Assembly: GCF_035978755.1 (NCBI RefSeq)
Contig: NZ_CP108414.1
Span: forward strand, 372,001 to 436,000
Source: Streptomyces sp. NBC_01298
GTDB lineage: Bacteria; Actinomycetota; Actinomycetes; Streptomycetales; Streptomycetaceae
Direction: 5' to 3'
DNA: 64,000 nucleotides
The notes under the pieces are model-generated. The model made no database searches and was not told the DNA's origin. It saw only the letters and a list, made by a program, of their open reading frames with translations. Shown piece after piece: positions 16,027 through 24,446 of the stretch; position 1 is the first letter of the stretch, and every line of letters begins with the position of its first letter. The translations under genes were made by a program, and so were the position numbers.

Positions 16027-17325
16027 ATGTGCGAACTTCTGAACCGCATCTGGTCCCGCCCCCGCGGCGAGTGGACCCGGGTCCTGCGCAAAGAACTGCC
16101 CACGGTGGCTTCGGGGTTGGTGGAGGAACTACGGGAGACCGTCCCCGGATTCTCGGCGCTCGTCGAGGACATCGGCGACGAGGTGGTCAGACGGAGGATG
16201 GAAGGGGCCCTGCTCACCGTCCTCGGTTACCGCGAGGGCGCCGCCGGCGCCGGCTGCCCGGGTATCGACGGGGCCGCCGAGACGGGGGCAGCCGGCGGAG
16301 CCGGCACGAGCCACGAACTGGAGCCTTCGGACCACCACGGGCAGGCCCGGTCCGGGTCCGGCACCGGCCCCGGACCCGCCACCCCGACCGCCGCCGACTT
16401 CGAGGCCGAGCACGCCCGGCCCCACCCCCACGCCCACGCTCACCCGCACCCGCACGCCGCTTTCCGGGGCGGGGAGTCGCCACCGCTCCAAGCCGTGCCC
16501 TTACAGCGGGTCGGCTCGGTCCGCGAGCACGCCCGGCGCGAGATCTTCGCCCTGCTCACGGGTGACGCCCCGCACCGCGAACCGGCCCTCGCCGAGTTGG
16601 CCGGTCCGGCCGGCTGGCCCCTCCCCGTCGCCGTACGGGCCGTCGCCCTGGCCTCGCCCGGCGAGACCCAGCAGCTCGCGGCCCTCCTCGACGACTGCCT
16701 CGGCGGAATGGTCGCGGGCCAGCCCTGCCTGCTCGTTCCCACCGCCGACCCGGAGGCCCGTACCGCCCTGGACGGCGCGCTGCGCGGCCGGCTCGCGGTG
16801 GTCGGCCACCCGGTGGCCCCCGGCGACACCGCTTCCTCCCTGCGCTGGGCGGTGCGCCTGCTCGCGCTGGTTCCGGCCCAGGCCCGGTCCGGCCCGGACG
16901 CCCGGACGGTCTTCGTGGACGACCACCTCTCGACCCTGCTGCTGCTCCAGGACGAGCCGCTGGCCCACGCGCTCGCCGCACGCTGGCTGCGGCCGCTGGC
17001 GGACCTCACCCCGCGCCAGAGCGAACGGCTCGAAGTGACCCTGCTCGCCTGGCTGGAAGGCGGTGGGGCACCCGAGGCGGCCAAGGCGCTGAGCGTGCAC
17101 CCGCAGACGGTCCGTTACCGGATGCGCCAGCTGGAGAAGCTCTTCGGACCCGGCCTGCGGGACCCGCGCACCCGCTTCGAACTGGAACTGGCGCTGCGCA
17201 GCCGCCGATTGATGGCCCAGGTGCGACTGCGGCCGGTCCGGGGCGGCCGCCGGGCACGGCTGACGGCAGCCGATTTCCGCCCCACTCCGGGCGACGACCG
17301 CATCGCCCGGGTGAACGGCCTGTAG
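16027..17325 (+). CDS. PucR-type helix-turn-helix transcriptional regulator
   Basis: A 432-residue regulator. The N-terminal 75 residues are helical; residues 75-155 form a Gly/Pro/His-rich linker including 'RPHPHAHAHPHPHA'. The C-terminal half follows the PucR/CdaR layout: a degenerate GGDEF-like middle part and a C-terminal helix-turn-helix, 'EAAKALSVHPQTVRYRMRQLEKLFG', with the RxRLxxLEKLxG type ending. GAGG stands six bases before the ATG. It is divergent from the cytochrome/NuoF/lipoprotein run and may control it, which is inference. The histidine-rich linker could bind metal. It converges on the DUF1996 gene through a strong hairpin. Confidence 0.85.
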   Translation: MCELLNRIWSRPRGEWTRVLRKELPTVASGLVEELRETVPGFSALVEDIGDEVVRRRMEGALLTVLGYREGAAGAGCPGIDGAAETGAAGGAGTSHELEPSDHHGQARSGSGTGPGPATPTAADFEAEHARPHPHAHAHPHPHAAFRGGESPPLQAVPLQRVGSVREHARREIFALLTGDAPHREPALAELAGPAGWPLPVAVRAVALASPGETQQLAALLDDCLGGMVAGQPCLLVPTADPEARTALDGALRGRLAVVGHPVAPGDTASSLRWAVRLLALVPAQARSGPDARTVFVDDHLSTLLLLQDEPLAHALAARWLRPLADLTPRQSERLEVTLLAWLEGGGAPEAAKALSVHPQTVRYRMRQLEKLFGPGLRDPRTRFELELALRSRRLMAQVRLRPVRGGRRARLTAADFRPTPGDDRIARVNGL

Positions 17326-17340
17326 GGAAGCGGCACACGA

Positions 17341-17380
17341 GGCGGTGCCGGCCGGGAGCACGCTCCCGGCCGGCACCGCC
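17341..17380. terminator. Bidirectional terminator hairpin
   Basis: A perfect 19-bp stem (GGCGGTGCCGGCCGGGAGC at 17341-17359 and its complement at 17362-17380) with a two-base centre lies between the convergent PucR-type and DUF1996 genes. It has no long T-run, as is common in Streptomyces. Confidence 0.85.
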
Positions 17381-17391
17381 TCTCCTTCCGC

Positions 17392-18789
17392 TCAGCGGCA
17401 GGCGCGTCCGCCGTTGACGCACCGCACCGCCCGGGCCATCAGTTCGTCCGGCATGACGTTGATGAAGTCCCCGTGGTCGGTCACCGGCTTGTGGAGCTGC
17501 TCGGGGAAGCTGTCCACCGCGAAGCGGGCTCCGGGGGGCGTCGCGTAGACGATCCGCTGCACCAGCTGCGGTACGGCCTTGAAGCCCGCCGGGCAGGAGC
17601 CGTCACGGCCGGCGAAGGCCACGTGCGTGCGGTGGTTGGCGCTGTCGGTGTTCTTCCCGTCCCAGCAGCTCTGGAAGGCGAACGTCCGCACCACGTCCGT
17701 GCCCTTGGGGCAGATCGGGTACTTGTCCTTGAGCTGCCGGTTCTCGAATCCGGTACAGCTCCACGAGGCGTTGGCGTTGGCCGGGCCGTTGGTGAAGGCC
17801 TTCGCGTCGCCCGTGATGATCCGCAGGAAGCGGGGCATGGCGGTGACGCGGGAGACGGGGCTCCCCTTGAACTCGATGGTCACCTGTTTCGGTCGCAGGA
17901 TCGTGCCCACGTTGGCGTCCTGGCCGCCGCCGGGGGCTCCCGCGTCCTGCTCGGCCTTGCCGTCGCGCAGCCTCAGCACCGGCCAGTAGTAGGTGGACAG
18001 GTCGCCGTTCGTGCAGGTGGTCCCGGAAGCGGCGAGGCTGTTGTTGGTGGAGAAGGCGTCCGTGGTCCTGTTGCCGACGTAATCGTGCATGTGGTGGGCG
18101 CCGTTGCTCACGCCCGGGGCGACGATCACGTTGTCGGAGTTGAGGTGGCGCTCTTCGTTGCGGCCGCACTGCACCGAGAGGGAGCCTTTGGAGGCACCGG
18201 CCTTGGGGGCCGGGCGCCGCACGTTCGGCTTGACCGCGCCGATGGGGACGAAGTCGGCGCGGGCCGGGCCCCCCTTGAGGGCGGCGTCGCCCGCGCCGCC
18301 CCGGGCGGTTTCCTCCTCGGCGGCCGGCGCCTCCCGCATCGCGCAGGCGCTCAGCTCCGCCAGCCCGTCGGGGCGGGCGGCGGTGCGCCCGATCGCCTCG
18401 GAGACCCGGCCGATCGAGGCGTCGCGGTCCTCCTTCAATTCCCCGAGCAGCGCGTCCGCCGGAGCCCTGCCGGTGGCGAGCCGCTGGTAGGCATCGGCGA
18501 TCTGGGTGTCGAGCCCGGCGAGTTCCCGGTCCACTTCTCCGCGCGCCTGGTCGGGGACCTCGCGCAGCCGCTCGCCCACGTCGGGGCAGTCGATGGTGGC
18601 CGTCACCGGCGCCCGGCGCGGCGAGTCCTGGCCCGCGGAGGCGGCCTGGCTCGCGATCACGACCCCGCCGCCGCCCAGGACCAGCGCGGAGGCGGCGGCG
18701 AGCGCCTTGTACAGGGGACGCGTCCTGCGTTTGTGTCCTCCTGCCCCGTCCCGGCGTGCCGGGCCTTCCGTGGAGTCGTTGTCGCGCAT
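17392..18789 (-). CDS. DUF1996 domain-containing secreted protein
   Basis: A 465-residue exported protein. A basic N-terminus (HKRRTRPLYK) precedes a hydrophobic signal core and a probable cleavage near 'SQAASA'. Residues about 60-150 are helical; residues about 200-440 form the DUF1996 domain with its histidine- and cysteine-containing signatures: 'GAHHMHDYVGN', 'SCTGF', 'FQSCWDGKN', 'HVAF' and 'HGDFIN'. The function of this domain is unknown; it occurs in secreted fungal and actinobacterial proteins. The start lies 9 bases after the DUF4142 stop, so both are one operon. Confidence 0.92.
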   Translation of the reverse strand: MRDNDSTEGPARRDGAGGHKRRTRPLYKALAAASALVLGGGGVVIASQAASAGQDSPRRAPVTATIDCPDVGERLREVPDQARGEVDRELAGLDTQIADAYQRLATGRAPADALLGELKEDRDASIGRVSEAIGRTAARPDGLAELSACAMREAPAAEEETARGGAGDAALKGGPARADFVPIGAVKPNVRRPAPKAGASKGSLSVQCGRNEERHLNSDNVIVAPGVSNGAHHMHDYVGNRTTDAFSTNNSLAASGTTCTNGDLSTYYWPVLRLRDGKAEQDAGAPGGGQDANVGTILRPKQVTIEFKGSPVSRVTAMPRFLRIITGDAKAFTNGPANANASWSCTGFENRQLKDKYPICPKGTDVVRTFAFQSCWDGKNTDSANHRTHVAFAGRDGSCPAGFKAVPQLVQRIVYATPPGARFAVDSFPEQLHKPVTDHGDFINVMPDELMARAVRCVNGGRACR

Positions 18790-18798
18790 GTGATCACT

Positions 18799-19575
18799 TC
18801 ACTTCCTCGGTCGGGTATCGGTGGGAGAGGGGTCCGCGGGAGGGACGGCGGCGGGCGGGCTGTCCGCGAGGCCTTCGAAATCGACCAGGCCGCTCGCTTC
18901 GAGGACCGCGATGTGGTCCAGGACCGTGGTGTTGGCGTCCGTGGCGAGCTCCCGGACCACGGAGTTGCGCGTCTGCGCCCGCACTTGGGCGACGAGCGTG
19001 AACACCTTGCCGTGGGCTCGCCGCAGCAACTGCACGAACAGCCGCTCGTACGTGGCTCCTTGGGCCCGGTCGAGCTGGTCGAGCCAGGCCTGCTGCTGGC
19101 CGGACGGCCGGTCCGGCAGTTCCACGCCGAGCGCCTCGCCGACTTCGACGACCCGCCGGTCCAGTTCGGTGTGTCCTTCCACGAGGTGCTCGCCGGCCGT
19201 CCGCACCGACCGGCGGGTCCCCCGCTCCTGGGCCTGCCGGCCCGCGGGGAGTTCCCACAGGCCGGCGAGTCGGACCTTGCGCACGAACTCGCGGTCCTGT
19301 GGGGTCAGCGGCCCGAAGGCCGTGTTCATCACCCCGGCGCCGTCGTCGTCCGCGGAAGCGGAGGCGGAGGCGGAGCCGGGGGCCGCGGCGGGCGGGCCGC
19401 TGGGGGCGGGCGACGGACCCGGGGCGGCAGCGGCGCTCGCAGCGCCGAAGCTCCGTACCGGGATCAGCAGCGCGATCAGCGTGAGGGCGAGGGCGCCGAT
19501 GACGATGCCCGTGCCCATCACGTGCCGCGAAGCGACCGACATGCCGCCGAGGTTCGTCCGACGGATTGACAGCAC
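18799..19575 (-). CDS. DUF4142 domain-containing exported protein
   Basis: A 258-residue protein. One N-terminal membrane-spanning segment or uncleaved signal (GTGIVIGALALTLIALLIPV) is followed by an Ala/Ser/Pro-rich linker and then a mostly helical DUF4142 domain from about residue 75 to 235 ('LTPQDREFVRKVRLAGLWEL', 'EHLVEGHTELDRRV', 'DANTTVLDHIAVLE'), a ferritin-like four-helix bundle family. The GTG at 19575 is chosen because AAGGAGG stands four bases upstream. It is the first gene of a two-gene operon with the DUF1996 gene. Both products are expected outside the membrane. Metal binding is possible but not proven by residues seen here. Confidence 0.9.
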   Translation of the reverse strand: MLSIRRTNLGGMSVASRHVMGTGIVIGALALTLIALLIPVRSFGAASAAAAPGPSPAPSGPPAAAPGSASASASADDDGAGVMNTAFGPLTPQDREFVRKVRLAGLWELPAGRQAQERGTRRSVRTAGEHLVEGHTELDRRVVEVGEALGVELPDRPSGQQQAWLDQLDRAQGATYERLFVQLLRRAHGKVFTLVAQVRAQTRNSVVRELATDANTTVLDHIAVLEASGLVDFEGLADSPPAAVPPADPSPTDTRPRK

Positions 19576-19898
19576 TGTGCCTCCTTGACTCCCGGGACGG
19601 CCCGGGTGCCAAGGGACGCTAGCGCCGTCTCCGGCTCCCCCGCCGAAGGCCCATCCGGACCGGACAAACATCGGGGCGGGCCCCCGAAAGACTGCTACGG
19701 TGCCGCGCGCCCGGCCCCCGCACGGCCCAAGCCCTCGGATCTGACACGACGGCAAAAACTCCGGCGCGTCGGCCAGTTGTCCGGATTTCCGGTCATTCGC
19801 GAGGAGTAGAGGGCGCCGCCCCTCAGGTGGATTCGCCCGGACCGCGGGGTGACCCAGGGTGGGTGCGGACCACCGCCCACCCGAAAGGAACGGCCCCC
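19576..19898. other. 323-bp divergent intergenic region
   Basis: This gap lies between the minus-strand DUF4142 operon and the plus-strand hydrolase gene. A short inverted repeat CCGGA-TT-TCCGG is at 19781-19792. No clear promoter boxes or small genes are recognised. Confidence 0.45.
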
Positions 19899-21527
19899 GT
19901 GCGCAAGAAACGACTGGCGTCCCTCCTGGCCGCCGCAGGCCTCCTCGCGAGCACCGTGCCACTGCTCGCCGCCGCCCAGGCCTCCGCCACCGACACCACC
20001 ACCGCCGTCAACACCGCCGCCGTCCAGGCGGACTCCGCGTACCTGCGGCAGAAGCCCGCCTGGCACCGGTGCAGCGCCGAGCAGCCGGCCTCGTACGAGT
20101 GCGCCACCATCAAGGTGCCGCTCGACTACCGGCGGCCCGCGGGACGCACCCTCGACCTGGCGATATCCCGGGTGCGGAGCACGAACCCGGCCAAACGCCA
20201 CGGGGTCCTCCTGATGAATCCGGGCGGACCGGGCGGGCCCGGGCTCGATCTGCCGCTGGCCCTCGGCGAGGTGGTCCCCGCGGAGGTGGGCGAGCGGTAC
20301 GACCTGATCGGCTTCGATCCGCGCGGGGTCGGCGCCAGCAGTCCCATCAGCTGCGGGCTGGCCGACGCCGAGCTGGGCATCGACCGGCCGTACCGGCCCG
20401 GTTCCTTCCCCTCCGACGTGACCTGGGCGCGCACCATCGCCGAGAAGTGCCGGCAGAAGGCCGGCTCGGTGCTCCCGTACATCACGACCCGCAACACCGC
20501 CCGCGACATGGACATCATCCGGGCCGTCCTGGGCGAGCGGAAGCTCTCCTACCTGGGCTACTCCTACGGGACGTACCTCGGCGCGGTGTACGCGCAGATG
20601 TTCCCCGGCCGGACCGACCGCTTCGTGCTCGACAGCGGCGTCGACCCGGAGCTGGTCTGGCGGGGCATGTTCCGGACCTGGGCCACGGAGGCCGAGCCGG
20701 CCTTCGCCCGGTGGACGCGGTGGGCGGCGGAACGCTCGGGCGAGTACCACCTCGGCGAGAGCCCGGCCGCCGTGTCGAAGACCTTCTGGGACCTGGTGGC
20801 GCGCGCCGACCGGGATCCGATCGTCTTCCAGGGGGAGAAGATCAGCGGTGACGACATCCGGCGAGCCCGCGCGCTGTTCTTCTATCCGGCGCAGGCCACC
20901 CCGCTGGTGGTGGCCCTGAAGGACGCCGCCGACGGAAAGCCCGCCGTCACTCCCGGCGCCTCCGGGCCGGACTTCTCCATGAAGCGGGCGCTCGCCGGCC
21001 GGTCCGGGGCCGCGGCGGAACCCGCCTCCGACAACGACGTCGCCGTCTTCTGGAGCGTGGTCTGCGGGGACACGGACAGCTGGCCGCGCGATCCCGAGCG
21101 CTACCGGCGCGACGCGGTCCGGGACAAGGCCGCGTACCCCCTGTACGGGGACTTCGCCTCGAACATCAAGCCCTGCGCCTTCTGGCCGCGGCCCCTCGAG
21201 GCGCAGACCCCGATGAGGACGCCGGCCCGGGTGCTGACCGTGCAGAACGAGTGGGACTCGCAGACCCCGCTGGCCAGCGGCCTGGGCCTGCACCGGGCGC
21301 TGAAGGGCTCGCGGATGGTACTGGCCCTGGGTGGTGAGGGCCACGGCGTGTACCTGGCCGATCCCTCCTCCTGCGCCGCCGCGCCGGTCACCGCGTACCT
21401 GGCCACGGGGCGGCTGCCGGCCGAGGACATCAGCTGCCGTACGTCGTCACCGGGCGCGGAGCGGAAGGGGGCGTCGCCGTCTCCGGTGAGGCCGCTGCCG
21501 ATTCCGTCCGGACCCGGGCGCTTCTGA
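19899..21527 (+). CDS. Secreted alpha/beta hydrolase, TAP-like (tripeptidyl aminopeptidase type)
   Basis: A 542-residue exported hydrolase. The signal peptide starts RKKRLASLLAAAGLLAS and probably ends near 'AAAQASA'. The oxyanion-loop motif is 'MNPGGPGGPG', the nucleophile serine is in GYSYGTYLG (near residue 220), and the TAP-like C-terminal domain supplies the acid in 'NEWDSQTP' and the histidine in 'GEGHGVY'. This is the layout of Streptomyces SlpD/SlpE and tripeptidyl aminopeptidases, which remove short peptides from protein N-termini outside the cell. GTG at 19899 has AAGGA upstream and sits directly before the signal peptide. Converges on the SRPBCC gene. Confidence 0.92.
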   Translation: MRKKRLASLLAAAGLLASTVPLLAAAQASATDTTTAVNTAAVQADSAYLRQKPAWHRCSAEQPASYECATIKVPLDYRRPAGRTLDLAISRVRSTNPAKRHGVLLMNPGGPGGPGLDLPLALGEVVPAEVGERYDLIGFDPRGVGASSPISCGLADAELGIDRPYRPGSFPSDVTWARTIAEKCRQKAGSVLPYITTRNTARDMDIIRAVLGERKLSYLGYSYGTYLGAVYAQMFPGRTDRFVLDSGVDPELVWRGMFRTWATEAEPAFARWTRWAAERSGEYHLGESPAAVSKTFWDLVARADRDPIVFQGEKISGDDIRRARALFFYPAQATPLVVALKDAADGKPAVTPGASGPDFSMKRALAGRSGAAAEPASDNDVAVFWSVVCGDTDSWPRDPERYRRDAVRDKAAYPLYGDFASNIKPCAFWPRPLEAQTPMRTPARVLTVQNEWDSQTPLASGLGLHRALKGSRMVLALGGEGHGVYLADPSSCAAAPVTAYLATGRLPAEDISCRTSSPGAERKGASPSPVRPLPIPSGPGRF

Positions 21528-21571
21528 TCGCGTGACGCTTCTGGCCGCGTGACCCCGGCGACCGCGTGACC

Positions 21572-21603
21572 CCGGGGACCGGGCGACCCCGCCCGGTCCC
21601 CGG
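21572..21603. terminator. Bidirectional terminator hairpin
   Basis: CCGGGGACCGGGCG at 21572-21585 pairs perfectly with CGCCCGGTCCCCGG at 21590-21603 around a four-base loop, between the convergent hydrolase and SRPBCC genes. Confidence 0.75.
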
Positions 21604-21613
21604 TCCCCGGTCC

Positions 21614-22072
21614 TCACTCGGGCCGTGGGGACGCCTCCGCCGCCGCCTTGATCCGGCGGCCGAAGTCGGGGGCGTCCTTGCGCGCCGCGCTCAAGGCCAG
21701 GCCGACCAGGAGACGGCCGAACCCGTGCCCGGTCAAGGTGTTGAAGACGCGCAACCGCGTCCGTCCGCCGGGGAGTTCGGCCAGGTCGTAGCCGCCCTCG
21801 GCGGTGATCAGATTGCGGCTCAGTTCCGTCCAGCGGATCCGGCCCGGCGCGTCGAGTTCGGTGATCCGGAACTCCCTGCCGGTCTTCATCCCGGCGTCCT
21901 TCACCGTGCTGTGGAAGACCGTGCCGACGGCGGTGGGGCCGTCCGGGATCCGGGTGATCCGCTGGACCCGCGGGCTGAACTCCGGGTCGCCCCGCCCGTC
22001 CGCGAGGTACGCGAACACCTCGGCGACGGGCCGGTCGATCTCGACGCTCGCCTCGAACAGTCCGGACATCAC
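21614..22072 (-). CDS. SRPBCC family protein
   Basis: A 152-residue START/Bet v1-like protein. The family pattern is clear: an opening strand 'FEASVEIDRPVAEVFAYLADG', 'RVQRITRIPDGPTAVGTVF', the central strands 'REFRITELDAPGRIRWTE' and the closing helix 'GRLLVGLALSAARKDAPDFGRRIKAAAEA'. Such proteins bind hydrophobic ligands in a helix-grip pocket; the ligand is unknown. The first codons are ATG ATG; either may be the start. It is separated by 105 bp from the FUSC gene on the same strand. The gap contains three copies of a 9-bp unit TGCTTCCAC (with one change) at about 22112-22140. Confidence 0.85.
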   Translation of the reverse strand: MMSGLFEASVEIDRPVAEVFAYLADGRGDPEFSPRVQRITRIPDGPTAVGTVFHSTVKDAGMKTGREFRITELDAPGRIRWTELSRNLITAEGGYDLAELPGGRTRLRVFNTLTGHGFGRLLVGLALSAARKDAPDFGRRIKAAAEASPRPE

Positions 22073-22177
22073 CGCTCCTCACCACACGCCCCTGCCGGCG
22101 GAGCCGGTACCCCTGCTTCCACTGCTTCCACCGCTTCCACGATCGCAGAGCCCCGCCCCGGCCGCACCGCCGCGCGC

Positions 22178-24322
22178 TCAGGCCCGACCGGAGACCGCGG
22201 GCCCGCCACCGGCACCGGCCGCGGCCCCCCGGTCGAGCAGCGCCAGGTCCACGGTCAGCGCGTCCAGCCAGGCCATCGCGGTGTAGAACACCGGCGGCGC
22301 GCCCTCGGGCCCGGCCCGCCCCGGGGCGGGGCCGGCGGGACCGGGATCCGTGGGTCCCGCGGGGTGCACGGGATCGGCGGCCGCCGCCGCGCGGCGCAGG
22401 CCGGCCGCCACCCAGGCCCCGTACTCCCGGACCACCGCCTCCTCGCGCGGGCCGGGCGGCGCGCCGGGCGGTCTGCGGCCGCCCCAGAGGACGTGGTGGC
22501 CGGTCATCATGGCGGCCTGCCAGTCCTCGCCCGCGGCGGCGGCCGGATGCGGGCGCTCCGACTGGTACTGGGCGTACGCGCTCTCCGCCAAGGCGAGCGC
22601 GTGGCGCACCCGCTGGTCGGGCTGCACCGCGCGGGGCCGCCCGAAGGCGGCCGTGGCCGCCTGGACGTCGTCGGCCGCGGCGTGCAGCAGTTCGGCGACG
22701 GCGCGCCCCAGTTCGTCGTGGGCGCCGCGCGGCCAGGCCAGCAGCCCGCACACCACCCCGATCGCACTGCCGACCAGTACGTCCAGGAACCGGACCTCCG
22801 CCAACTCCCACGTGACGGGGGCGAGCTGGGCGAAGGCCATCGCCACCACCAGGGTGAACATGGCCTGCGCCCAGCCCACGCCGCGCACCGGCCCGACGCA
22901 GAACGCGAACAGCATCAGCGGAGGCAGCACGATCGCGTACACCGTGCTCGCCTCCCCGGCCAGCGCGAGGACCCCGCCGGCGGCGACCGCGCCGACCAGG
23001 GTGCCGATCAGCGCCAGCCGGACGGTGGCCCGGGTCTGCTCGGCGTTGGTGCGGGTCAGGCTGAGGACGGCGAGCATCGCCCAGAAGCCGTGCGGCAGCG
23101 AGTCCACCCCGGCGACGGCCCGGGCGACGGCGAGGGCCACGCCGATCCGGACCGCGTTCTGGAAGTGCACGGACCGGGGCCCGGAGTTCCCGGCCAGCCG
23201 GTACCACCACAGCCGCACCGGCCCCTCACCGGCGTACCAGAACCGGTCGGCGGGCCCGGCGACCGGCCCCGCCCCCGGCCCGGCCGCGTCCACGGCCCCG
23301 GCACGCCCCCCTACGGCGATCCCGGCGGCGCCGCGCAGTACGAGCGCGGCGTCCGCCAGCTCCACCAGGGCGGCGTTGCGGTATCCGGGCCCGGGTCCGG
23401 TCACGGGGGTCCGGGCCAGGGAAACCTGCAGGTTCCGCAGCCCGGTGGAGTCCGTCGCGGGCGGGGTCCCGGCCCCGAGCAGCCCGGCCGTCCCGGCGGC
23501 CGACTCGCGCACGGCCCGTACGAGGTCCGGCCCGCCCGGCGCTCCGGCCGGCGAGCCGGACTCCGGCGGGGGCAGGGACCGGAGCCGGGCCAGCAGGGTG
23601 CGGGCCGCCAGCCCGGTGTGGGCCAGCGCGCGTTCCCGTACGCCGGGTCCCGCGGGCCGCTGCGCCTCGTCGACGTGGGAGGGCCGCAGGGCCTGCGCCC
23701 GCTCCCCCGCACGGGCGACCTCCGCCGCGGGCAGGGTGTGGGGCGGCAGCTCCAGCACCTCGGCGCACCGGGCCGCCTCGGCGGCGGCCGAAGCGGCCAG
23801 GTCCCGGTAGCCGGGGACGGCCGGGTCGGGCAGCACGGTGGCCTCGGCGACGATCAGCAGCAGGATCCCCACGACGGTGCCCGTCAGCCGCTGGCCGAGG
23901 GTGTCGGGGGCGTACGGCGGGAAGCTGGGCAGGATGTACAGCAGTTGGAGCCCGGGCGCGGCGCCCCCCGGGCGGGGTCCCGCCGCCGAGGAGAAGGCCA
24001 CGCAGAAGCCGATGACCAGCATGCCCGCCACGGCCGCCCAGGTCCGCACGGACAGGTAGGTGCCCAGGACCACCAGCGCGCAGGCGGCGGGGAGCACGCG
24101 GGCGACCATCCGGGCCCGGAGGTGTCCGCTGCCGGGGATCCGGGAGAGCCCGGCCAGCGCGACGGCGGCGAAGAGCGCGTAGGTGGCCTCTAGGGGCCGG
24201 TCCAGCCCGTAGAGGAACGCGTAGAAGCCGATGCCGGCGGCGAGGGTGACCCGCACGGCCCGCCGGGCGGCCGCCGGCCAGGGGCCGGTGCCCGTACGGA
24301 GCTCCTTCAGGACGGCGCGCAC
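22178..24322 (-). CDS. FUSC family membrane protein (putative aromatic compound exporter)
   Basis: A 714-residue inner-membrane protein with two membrane blocks: residues about 20-170 ('AGIGFYAFLYGL', 'LVVLGTYLSVRTWAAVAGMLVIGFCVAF', 'VVGILLLIVAEATVL') and about 385-530 ('FWAMLAVLSLTRTNAEQTRATVRLALIGTLVGAVAAGG' region), each followed by a cytoplasmic helical part. This doubled layout and the NAEQTRATVRLALIGT-like motif define FUSC/AaeB-type exporters. The start is GTG at 24322 with only a weak ribosome site. It diverges from a TetR gene across a region with a 20-bp palindrome and a TetR-type operator, so repression by that regulator is likely. Confidence 0.85.
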   Translation of the reverse strand: MRAVLKELRTGTGPWPAAARRAVRVTLAAGIGFYAFLYGLDRPLEATYALFAAVALAGLSRIPGSGHLRARMVARVLPAACALVVLGTYLSVRTWAAVAGMLVIGFCVAFSSAAGPRPGGAAPGLQLLYILPSFPPYAPDTLGQRLTGTVVGILLLIVAEATVLPDPAVPGYRDLAASAAAEAARCAEVLELPPHTLPAAEVARAGERAQALRPSHVDEAQRPAGPGVRERALAHTGLAARTLLARLRSLPPPESGSPAGAPGGPDLVRAVRESAAGTAGLLGAGTPPATDSTGLRNLQVSLARTPVTGPGPGYRNAALVELADAALVLRGAAGIAVGGRAGAVDAAGPGAGPVAGPADRFWYAGEGPVRLWWYRLAGNSGPRSVHFQNAVRIGVALAVARAVAGVDSLPHGFWAMLAVLSLTRTNAEQTRATVRLALIGTLVGAVAAGGVLALAGEASTVYAIVLPPLMLFAFCVGPVRGVGWAQAMFTLVVAMAFAQLAPVTWELAEVRFLDVLVGSAIGVVCGLLAWPRGAHDELGRAVAELLHAAADDVQAATAAFGRPRAVQPDQRVRHALALAESAYAQYQSERPHPAAAAGEDWQAAMMTGHHVLWGGRRPPGAPPGPREEAVVREYGAWVAAGLRRAAAAADPVHPAGPTDPGPAGPAPGRAGPEGAPPVFYTAMAWLDALTVDLALLDRGAAAGAGGGPAVSGRA

Positions 24323-24333
24323 CCTCTCAGCGT

Positions 24334-24353
24334 CCCACCGGGCGCCCGGTGGG
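24334..24353. promoter_or_regulatory. 20-bp palindrome upstream of the FUSC gene
   Basis: CCCACCGGGC at 24334-24343 is followed directly by its complement at 24344-24353. It lies 11 bases before the minus-strand GTG of the FUSC gene. It could be a protein-binding site or an RNA hairpin that affects translation initiation. Confidence 0.55.
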
Positions 24354-24367
24354 TCCTGCGGTATCGC

Positions 24368-24416
24368 TTGACACTTCGTCAGGGAGGGCGCAACTTATAT
24401 CGGCGACCCGATATAA
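24368..24416 (+). promoter_or_regulatory. TetR promoter and operator
   Basis: A TTGACA at 24368-24373 precedes a perfect inverted repeat, TTATATCGG (24395-24403), spacer CGAC, CCGATATAA (24408-24416). The repeat provides TATAT sequences that could serve as -10 boxes on either strand, although spacing to TTGACA is long. It sits between the divergent FUSC and tetR genes, the normal place for a TetR operator. Confidence 0.75.
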
Positions 24417-24446
24417 CAGACCAGCGCCCAGGACCCAGGAGGCCCG

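Noticed and set aside
13056..16217. One 1053-codon minus-strand protein covering the NuoF-like gene and beyond
   Set aside because: NuoF homology begins just after GTG 14507, which overlaps the stop of a membrane-protein gene in another frame; the rest upstream is Arg/Pro-rich shadow.
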